A stretch of 64,000 bases of DNA. Source: Alphaproteobacteria bacterium (GTDB lineage: Bacteria > Pseudomonadota > Alphaproteobacteria > Micavibrionales > Micavibrionaceae). A program made the translations under genes and the position numbers. This document shows positions 57,501 to 64,000 of the stretch, one piece after another (the first letter of the stretch is position 1; the number at the start of each line of letters is the position of its first letter). A model generated the notes under the pieces. That model did not search any database and was not told the DNA's origin. It was given only the letters and a program-made list of their open reading frames with translations. The stretch spans positions 154,217-218,216 of the forward strand of contig JAJFGR010000022.1 in the NCBI GenBank assembly GCA_021776025.1, read 5' to 3'.

Positions 57501-59855
57501 CTAAACACTCGTATTCTCGGCATCTGTGCCATATTGGCGTGCCTGTAATTTGCGGATAACATCATCTTTCGGGCCATAGGCTACAAGGCGGCCCCGATCA
57601 ATCAGGATCAATTTATCAACCAGCTCCAACATCGCGCCTTTATGCGTAATCAGCATCACGGTCTTATCCTTGCAAACCTCCGCCAGACGTTTTTTCAAAC
57701 GGTTTTCAGAAGCCGGATCCATCGAAGCAGTCGGCTCATCCAGCACAATAATCGGTGGATCATAAACCAGCGAGCGCGCAATCGCGACTGATTGGCGCTG
57801 TCCACCCGAAAGCGCTTCACCGCGCTCTCCAACTTGTGTATCAAGCCCCGCAGCAGACTCTTTCAAAAATTCTGTAACGCCCGCAAGCTCAGCCGCACGC
57901 AGTACAGCTTTATCCGGCGCTGTTTCATGGCCCATCGTGATATTTTGCCGGACGCTACCAAAAAACAGCTGCGGGCTTTGTTGTACAGATCCTACATTGC
58001 GGCGCAAATCACCCGGATCAATCTGGCGTACGTCTGTCCCATCGATCTGCACGGAGCCAGAAGCTGGCTCATAAAGATTAATCAATAAACGCTCCAGCGT
58101 GGTTTTCCCCGAACCCACCGCGCCGATAATCCCGACCTTGTCACCCGGTTCAATCATGAAGCTAATACCGTTCAGTGCGGGTGTTGTCTGACCCGGATAA
58201 TTAAACACAACGTCGCGAAACTCAATGCGGCCCTGTACGTGCGGTAAGGTAATGAAATGCTTGCCTGTGGGGCGCTCGACCGGTTTCTTCATCATATCAT
58301 CGAGCTGATCCAGTGCCTCACGCGATTGCGCCAACCTCGTCATAAGACCCGCAACTTGCGCCAAAGGACCCATCGCGCGTCCAGATAAAATAACGCACGC
58401 AATCAAGCCCCCCATCGACAAGGCACCATCAGCAATCAGATAAACCCCGACAATCACAATCACGGCGCTGACAGCTTGCTGAATAAGCATCGCCCAGTTC
58501 TGCGCAAAAGAGGCAATCTGGCGTGACTTAACAGAGGTACGAGAGGCCTTTTCGCTCAGCTCTTCCCAGCTACGCTGCGTATGGCCTTCCGCGGCCTGTA
58601 CCTTGATTGTTTCCAACCCGATAATCGTTTCGAACAAAAGCGCATTCTTCAAAGCGCTCTCATGCAAGCTTTCTTTAATCACCTTTTGTAATGGTTTTTG
58701 CAGGAAAAATCCCATCCCGACAATCAACGGTATCGCCGCCAGCGGCACAAACGCAACCGGCCCGCCCAATACGGCAATAATCGCAATAAACAAAAACACA
58801 AACGGCAGATCAAGCAGCGCCACCATCGTCGCAGACGTAAAGAAATCACGCAGCGTCTCAAATTCTTTCATATTCGCCGCCAAAACCCCAGCGCTTGGCG
58901 GGCGGTGCGCCATGCTCATGCCCATCATCTGTTCAAACAGCGCAGCAGAAATCACCACATCGGCTTTCCGCCCGGCATAATCAAGAAAATGCGCCCGTAA
59001 ATTCTTCAACATAAAATCAAAGAAATACACAATCATAATACCCGCAGCCAAGACCCACAGCGTAGGAAGTGCGGCTTCACCATTCGGCACCACACGATCA
59101 TAAACATTCATGATGAACAGCGAACCGGCAATCCCGAACAGATTGATAATCACCGCCGCAACCACCACTTCCTTATACAGCGTTTTATTCTTCCAAAACG
59201 CCGACCAGAACCAATCACGGCCCGTATCAATCTCCGCCGGCCCAGCGCGGTCATCAACGCGGGCAACAGGGCGGATAAAAAACGCATAACCAGTATAAAG
59301 ATTCTTAAGCTGCTCTAGCGTTAGCGTTTGCTTCTCATCCGGCGTTTCCGGGAACTGGACGATAAAGGATGTTTCAGGATGAAACTCAATATCGCCCTGC
59401 GTGCCGCCTTCACCAATCTGTTTCTTGGGTGGGTGTTTCTTTGGATATTTGATATCCCACAAAATGCAGGCTTGGCCCTCTTCGAGAGTCATAATACATG
59501 GTAAATTCGGCGCAATCGCCAGAGATTCAAGACTTCGATCCGCGATCGTGGCCTGCATGCCCGCGCGCTCTGCTGCGCGAATTAACAGTGAAGGCGTAAT
59601 ACCTTTATTGGGAATGGGCAGTCCGGCCACTAGGCCGTCATTGCTGGTGCGGCGGCCATAATGCCCAGCCATCATCCGCAAACAATCGACCAAAGGCATG
59701 CGAATAGCCATCCGGTCGGCCTGCAATGGCCAGGAATCGCCTTCTTTATCGACAGTTTCTGCTTGGGAAGTCTCAGCCTGATCTACAGGCTGATCCTGAT
59801 TGGTACCCTGTTCGGGTTTAGAGGGCTTCGATTTCTTCGAGCTTTTTTCGGTCAC
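57501..59855 (-). CDS. Type I secretion ABC transporter with inactive C39-like domain (LapB/HlyB type)
   Basis: The 784 residues have a long N-terminal part with a C39-peptidase-like domain (about 50-200: PLVDCLRMMAGHYGRRTSNDGLVAGLPI), in which the catalytic Cys and His positions are not conserved, so it should bind the substrate without cutting it. A six-helix membrane domain follows (about 230-520) and the ATPase (about 545-780): Walker A GAVGSGKTTLERLL, signature LSGGQRQSVAIARSL, Walker B PIIVLDEPTASMD. This matches transporters of large RTX adhesins. The first 40 residues are Lys/Gln/Ser-rich. Confidence 0.95.
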   Translation of the reverse strand: MTEKSSKKSKPSKPEQGTNQDQPVDQAETSQAETVDKEGDSWPLQADRMAIRMPLVDCLRMMAGHYGRRTSNDGLVAGLPIPNKGITPSLLIRAAERAGMQATIADRSLESLAIAPNLPCIMTLEEGQACILWDIKYPKKHPPKKQIGEGGTQGDIEFHPETSFIVQFPETPDEKQTLTLEQLKNLYTGYAFFIRPVARVDDRAGPAEIDTGRDWFWSAFWKNKTLYKEVVVAAVIINLFGIAGSLFIMNVYDRVVPNGEAALPTLWVLAAGIMIVYFFDFMLKNLRAHFLDYAGRKADVVISAALFEQMMGMSMAHRPPSAGVLAANMKEFETLRDFFTSATMVALLDLPFVFLFIAIIAVLGGPVAFVPLAAIPLIVGMGFFLQKPLQKVIKESLHESALKNALLFETIIGLETIKVQAAEGHTQRSWEELSEKASRTSVKSRQIASFAQNWAMLIQQAVSAVIVIVGVYLIADGALSMGGLIACVILSGRAMGPLAQVAGLMTRLAQSREALDQLDDMMKKPVERPTGKHFITLPHVQGRIEFRDVVFNYPGQTTPALNGISFMIEPGDKVGIIGAVGSGKTTLERLLINLYEPASGSVQIDGTDVRQIDPGDLRRNVGSVQQSPQLFFGSVRQNITMGHETAPDKAVLRAAELAGVTEFLKESAAGLDTQVGERGEALSGGQRQSVAIARSLVYDPPIIVLDEPTASMDPASENRLKKRLAEVCKDKTVMLITHKGAMLELVDKLILIDRGRLVAYGPKDDVIRKLQARQYGTDAENTSV

Positions 59856-59895
59856 CGGTTGAAAAGGCCTTTTCGGTTAGAGAAAAGAGGCCTTT

Positions 59896-61332
59896 TTACT
59901 GAGCCTCAAACTTTTCGTCTGTGCTCCAGCTATCTTCTGATGCCACAACACTCTCTCTAGGATACTCGATGCCAAGAGTTGGAAGCAAGCTGCCTTTTAA
60001 CGCCATCAGACGGTAAACAGCAAACATTTCCAAGAATTCAGCATTAATTGTATTAGAGCGGGAAACGAAAAGCTCATTTTGTGAATCCAGAACATCAAGC
60101 AATGTCCGGCGGTCCAAATTAAACTGATCTTTATAAGCCTTTACAACTTCTGTGTTGGCATCGGCTTGCGCAGCAAATTCACGTGCACGCTCACCGGCTG
60201 AAACCATAGACGCCCAAGTTTGACGCACATCATTTTCAACCTGACGTGCGGCTTCACTGCGACCTTCTTTAGCTTGCTGATGGCGATGGATAAATTCACG
60301 AGAGCGGGCCATATCGGCACCACCGCGGTAAAGGTTCCAGTTCACAACAACCAGAGCAGATGCGCTGGTATCACGACCTTCAACACCGTTAATGTCATGA
60401 CCGGTGCGGCCATTCAGCTGCAAATCAACCTGCGGATAAAATGTTGAGCGTGTCTGATGCGCTTCGGCATAAGCCACTTCAATGTCAGACGCAAAAATAT
60501 CCAAAGTCGGGCTGTAAGCCAAAACTTTTTCAACTTCTTCATCAACCCCGGCTGTCAAAGTATCATAAGGAATAACCGGCATATTGAGCTGACCCGGTGC
60601 ATCACCAACATCAGCGCGGTATTGGCTTTCAGCATTCCGCAAAGCCTGACGTGTACTGGACTCACCAGCTTTAGCAGCAGCCAAACGCGCTTTTGCTTGT
60701 TCTAAATCAGCTTGCGTTGAACGACCAGCATTCACACCATCTTGGATCTGATCCAAAATGGCAATGTGATCTGCAACATTTTGGCGGGCAATAACCAGCA
60801 ATTGGCGCTGACGCAAAACTTCGAGGTAAGATTCAACAATTGAAAGACCAACAAGCTCAGACGTTTCACGAACCCGGTTGGCAGAGGATGCGACGCGCGC
60901 TTGCTGGCGAGCCACTTCATATTTTGAGTCCCAGCCATCAAACAGCATTTGTGTGAGAGTTAGAGAAACTTCTTTACGGAACAAATTCTCTTCGTCATCA
61001 CCGTCAACGCCGCCGCGTGTAGCAGGGTCATCACTGTGCTCATACCCGGCATCTGCGCGCATATCGACAGATGGCAAAAACAAAGCGCGGCCTTGCTCAA
61101 GTTCTTCGTCTGTCGCCCGGCGGCTCGCCGCAACTACGCCATATTCAGGGTTGGTCGAAACGCCCGTCGAAACAGCATCTTTCAATGAAATACTTAAAGA
61201 TTTGTGTAAGGCCTCATCTTGGGACATAGCGCTACCGCCCCCGATGCCAATCAACGCCACAGTCGAAACTGTAAGACACAATGTACGTAGTGTGTTTGTT
61301 TTAAAAATCACGGGCTTATTCCTCTCACTCAA
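59896..61332 (-). CDS. TolC-family outer-membrane channel of the type I secretion system
   Basis: The 478 residues start with a signal peptide (LRTLCLTVSTVALIGIGGGSAMSQ, cleavage near residue 37) and show the OEP repeats: LSISLKDAVSTGVSTNPEYGVVAASRRATDEELEQGRALFLPSVDMRADAG, SVKLTQ-like VSLTLTQMLFDGWDSKYEVARQQARV, and the second half with STFYPQVDLQLNGRTG and LVVVNWNLYRGGADMARSREF. It forms the outer-membrane exit duct. It precedes the ABC and fusion genes and follows the adhesin, the usual lap-type order. Confidence 0.95.
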   Translation of the reverse strand: MSERNKPVIFKTNTLRTLCLTVSTVALIGIGGGSAMSQDEALHKSLSISLKDAVSTGVSTNPEYGVVAASRRATDEELEQGRALFLPSVDMRADAGYEHSDDPATRGGVDGDDEENLFRKEVSLTLTQMLFDGWDSKYEVARQQARVASSANRVRETSELVGLSIVESYLEVLRQRQLLVIARQNVADHIAILDQIQDGVNAGRSTQADLEQAKARLAAAKAGESSTRQALRNAESQYRADVGDAPGQLNMPVIPYDTLTAGVDEEVEKVLAYSPTLDIFASDIEVAYAEAHQTRSTFYPQVDLQLNGRTGHDINGVEGRDTSASALVVVNWNLYRGGADMARSREFIHRHQQAKEGRSEAARQVENDVRQTWASMVSAGERAREFAAQADANTEVVKAYKDQFNLDRRTLLDVLDSQNELFVSRSNTINAEFLEMFAVYRLMALKGSLLPTLGIEYPRESVVASEDSWSTDEKFEAQ

Positions 61333-61364
61333 AAAATCTTAAATTCTGTGCAGCTGGACAAAAG

Positions 61365-61373
61365 TTATCCACA
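61365..61373 (+). promoter_or_regulatory. Consensus DnaA box upstream of the tolC-type gene
   Basis: TTATCCACA at 61365-61373 matches the strict DnaA box and lies 33 bases from the start of the minus-strand tolC-type gene. A second structured site, ATGCAA (61414-61419) with TTGCAT (61425-61430), lies about 50 bases further. No cluster of boxes is seen, so this is not an origin. Confidence 0.4.
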
Positions 61374-61493
61374 GCTTGAAATCAACCCTACTTATGCCTC
61401 TTTTCTCATCAAGATGCAAGCGCTTTGCATAATTTTTATGGCCTTATTTCAAAGTATTAACGGACTTTAATGGCATTCTTGGCAAAGTTCAGC

Positions 61494-61530
61494 AAAAACC
61501 CGGCCTCCATTAAGAAAACCGGGCTTTTTA
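61494..61530 (-). terminator. Rho-independent terminator after the adhesin gene
   Basis: On the minus strand AAAAAGCCCGG pairs with CCGGGTTTTT (one bulged G) around a 15-nt loop. It lies about 50 bases after the adhesin stop (61577) and would separate the adhesin from the secretion genes, or reduce their expression. Confidence 0.7.
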
Positions 61531-61576
61531 GAGAGAACCAAAAGCCCAAAAGGGCTTATTGGCTTCTGTTAAGACT

Positions 61577-64000
61577 TTAAACTGTTGTTTCACCGTTATT
61601 GGTCATCTGTTCAATATCCAGACCAGTAACAGATTCAAGCACAGCGATTTGCGTCGCATTGGCTATATTACCACTACCATTTTCATCAACAGCAACAATG
61701 GTGTCACCGGCAACTTCTGTGGTGAATACGAAATCGTTAATGCTGTCTTGCAAAGCGTTATAGCCAACAAGCAAGGCAGCAACATCGAGAACATCGCCTT
61801 CGCCAAGATCGAAATCTTTAACTGTATCAACGCCGTCACTGATGTTATCAAACGCGAATGAGTCAGCACCGCTACCGCCATAAAGCGTATCATCGCCCGC
61901 GCCACCAGTAATGCGATCGTCGCCTTCCTGACCAAAGATTGTGTCATTGCCAGCGCCGCCATCAATGATGTCATCGCCGCCAGTGCGGCCATCACCTTGA
62001 GCGTTTGTTGACTCACCGGCCAGATCTTCAGCATTCGCACGGATGTAATTGATTGTATCAGCGCGCGTCCAACCAGCATCGTTACCTTCGCCATTTTCAA
62101 GCTTGGCAAAAACTTCCCAGCCAGCACCATCATTTGTGGTAAGGCCTTGATCGCTCGCCAGATCATCAGTCATCAATACATCACCGAAAATCAGATCATC
62201 GCGGTCACCGCCCTGAATGTCATCGCCGCCAGTAGCAGCCAATTGATTCAGTGGATTTGCACCGTCAAGAACAGCCTGCAGATCATTGGCATCATCGATG
62301 TAAGTCGCTGTGGCATCTGAATCGATTGTATTCAGAACGTTATTGTCATTAATTGAGATACCAACACCAACAACTTCATCACTTAAACCTTGCAATGTAC
62401 CAACTTCGTCTGTGTTGTCACCAAATGTGCCATCACTTGTCGTTGTATCGGTGCCTGTGATTTCAGCGATGATAATCGCTTCTTCCTCGGCATCATTACC
62501 TGGAGGATTCTGCGTCTGACCCTGATCATTCACGTAACGGTTTGGTTCACCATCAGAGATGAAATATGTCGTGGTAATAGCATTACCCAAAGGCTCGTTA
62601 CCACCCAACCAATCATTCGCAGCCTGAAGCGGCGATTCATAGTTTGTCAGGCCATCACCATCTTGCGCATCAAGATAAGCAACAACTTGTGCCAGCGCAT
62701 TCGCATCAGAGAAATCAACTGTGAATGTCGATTTTACGTTCGTAGAGAACGATACAAGGTGAACTTTAATCTGGCCATTTTGATAAGCATCAAACTGACT
62801 CATCTGACTTTTCACAGCATCAATCAAAATCTCAATGCGGCTTGTGTTCCCATCATTCGGATCATTCGCGCCCATAGAACCAGATGTATCGAGAATATAA
62901 ACAAAGTTATAATCCTGGTCCTGATTAACAAGACGTGAACCGCCGGCATCACCAACGAGCAGATCATTGCCCGCGCCGCCAAGAATTTCTTCACTGCCGC
63001 CGCCAACGATCCATGGTGTTTGCTCACCTTCAGTATCATCAACATTGTCACCAACGATAAAGACATCTTCCGGTGCAAAAGCTTTGATTTTCAGCACCGC
63101 AGTATCCGTATCACCGTCAAAGTCACTCAAAACATACTCGAACTGGTCTTCAACACACTCAGGGTGTTCACCAGGATATTCAACCACAACATTATTCAGA
63201 ACAAACGAAGAATTATAGAAAGGCATATCAACAGAATCTATAAGCTTCCCAGAGTAATCCGCAGAGTCGAATGAAACCGTTACAGTTTCATTCACTGGTG
63301 TAACTGTCGCGATATCAAAGATAACAGTTTCGCTTGTGCCATCTTGGAAATTCAGAACAAACTGCAAATCACTTGTCAGATTGTTTGATCCAATATCACC
63401 AATCGTAAATATCACTTTCTGTGCTGGCGCAAAATCAACTTCCAAAGCATCCGGGTTAGGATAAACTTTCAGATCGCCGCCAATACCGATACCTGAACCG
63501 GTACCGTTATACCAAGTCAGGTCAACGCCTGTCTTAGATGTCACAGTGATACCATTTTTAGTAAAGCTTGCAGCCGTCCCAGAAGTATCAGCAACAACAG
63601 GGTTCAACGTCGCCGTTGTACCTGCACCTGTACCAGCAAATGCGTTATCGAACAGATCATACGTATAGTCACCTGTATTATCGATCGTCAGTGCACCGAA
63701 CTGGCCGTTAATCACTGTGTCGGTACCGTCAGTTGGCACATCAAATGTATCAGTACCAAACTTCACCTGCAGAACCGTTGCTGGTGTGTCCGGGCCTTGC
63801 TGATCGTTATCAACAACGTTGCCGTTCAACGCGCCATCGGCTGCATTAAACTCAACACAATCATCATGGGCAACAGGGCCGCCATCATGCAGATCAACAC
63901 CGATAATTGCAGTATCTGTATCACCGTCAAAATCAACAATCTCAACTTCGAACTTCAACCAGATCACATCATCAGGGTCTGATCCATCAGGGTGATCAAC
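61577..64000 (-). CDS. Large RTX/VWA adhesin, C-terminal 807 residues (incomplete)
   Basis: The frame is open to base 64000; a GTG at 63967 is only an internal Val. Visible in order: bacterial-cadherin or VCBS-like repeats with the marker DFDGDTDTA (twice, about 270 residues apart), an RTX stretch (EEILGGAGNDLLVGDAGG), a von Willebrand A domain with the MIDAS loop FVYILDTSGSMGAND, then RTX nonapeptides (GGAGNDTIFGQEGDDRITGGAGDDTLYGGSGADSFAF) and a type I secretion target domain ending NNGETTV. It resembles LapA-type surface adhesins. TolC, ABC and HlyD genes follow on the same strand. Confidence 0.93.
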   Translation of the reverse strand, partial: VDHPDGSDPDDVIWLKFEVEIVDFDGDTDTAIIGVDLHDGGPVAHDDCVEFNAADGALNGNVVDNDQQGPDTPATVLQVKFGTDTFDVPTDGTDTVINGQFGALTIDNTGDYTYDLFDNAFAGTGAGTTATLNPVVADTSGTAASFTKNGITVTSKTGVDLTWYNGTGSGIGIGGDLKVYPNPDALEVDFAPAQKVIFTIGDIGSNNLTSDLQFVLNFQDGTSETVIFDIATVTPVNETVTVSFDSADYSGKLIDSVDMPFYNSSFVLNNVVVEYPGEHPECVEDQFEYVLSDFDGDTDTAVLKIKAFAPEDVFIVGDNVDDTEGEQTPWIVGGGSEEILGGAGNDLLVGDAGGSRLVNQDQDYNFVYILDTSGSMGANDPNDGNTSRIEILIDAVKSQMSQFDAYQNGQIKVHLVSFSTNVKSTFTVDFSDANALAQVVAYLDAQDGDGLTNYESPLQAANDWLGGNEPLGNAITTTYFISDGEPNRYVNDQGQTQNPPGNDAEEEAIIIAEITGTDTTTSDGTFGDNTDEVGTLQGLSDEVVGVGISINDNNVLNTIDSDATATYIDDANDLQAVLDGANPLNQLAATGGDDIQGGDRDDLIFGDVLMTDDLASDQGLTTNDGAGWEVFAKLENGEGNDAGWTRADTINYIRANAEDLAGESTNAQGDGRTGGDDIIDGGAGNDTIFGQEGDDRITGGAGDDTLYGGSGADSFAFDNISDGVDTVKDFDLGEGDVLDVAALLVGYNALQDSINDFVFTTEVAGDTIVAVDENGSGNIANATQIAVLESVTGLDIEQMTNNGETTV

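Noticed and set aside
61360..61435. Origin of replication
   Set aside because: Only one strict DnaA box is seen, with no AT-rich unwinding element or dnaA/parAB/gidA-type neighbours.

Overview
The window looks like a chromosomal segment of an alphaproteobacterium. The evidence is lineage-typical genes and gene orders: a DivL-type kinase with Tyr at the phosphorylation site, ChvI/ChvG followed by RapZ, an NrnC-type short RNase D, DUF1150 beside Hsp20, an lpt-rpoN-hpf-ptsN block, an aroA-cmk-rpsA-ihfB-lapA-pyrF-trpFBA-accD-folC block, and tsaE-nucleotidyltransferase-addB-addA-trxA. Base composition is moderate, near half G+C by eye. I cannot name the species; a Rhodospirillales- or Micavibrio-like lineage is only a guess. 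No rRNA, CRISPR array, insertion sequence or intact prophage is visible.

Layout. 1-4140: an incomplete gene at the left edge, lolA, recR (preceded by a strong inverted repeat), a lipoprotein, a small phage-like protein, a response regulator with a degenerate GGDEF domain, and tRNA-Leu(CAG). 4180-11860: nrnC, kdsD, lptC, lptA, a LysE-type exporter, lptB, rpoN, hpf and ptsN, that is LPS precursor synthesis and export plus sigma-54 and nitrogen-PTS control. 11880-18710: small stress and metabolic genes (DUF1150, hsp20, zf-CHCC, cysS, folE), two-component proteins and a THUMP-like methyltransferase. 18878-33676: a c-di-GMP phosphodiesterase, then the long aroA to folC block, with a GyrI-like gene inside trp. 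33693-43052: ChvI/ChvG, RapZ, a micro-operon of three small unknown genes, the SAH hydrolase group and DivL. 43056-51690: tsaE, a sugar nucleotidyltransferase, AddBA recombination nuclease and thioredoxin. 51793-55310 (minus strand): thrS, pirin, infC. 55411 onward: a probably leaderless methyltransferase, then a minus-strand locus for a large RTX/VWA adhesin and its type I secretion system (TolC, ABC transporter with peptidase-like domain, membrane fusion protein); the adhesin runs off the right edge.

The most unusual signals are: two copies of an 82-bp palindromic element 38 kb apart with compensatory stem changes, one of which supplies the start codon and ribosome site of a gene; the three-gene micro-operon at 36974-37741; RapZ lacking the Walker A lysine; infC apparently starting at ATC; several genes whose best promoter places +1 on or next to the start codon; and a lipoprotein whose signal peptide begins in a 12-bp tandem repeat. 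I see no single complete, clearly novel multi-gene system; the palindromic element and the micro-operon are the best candidates.
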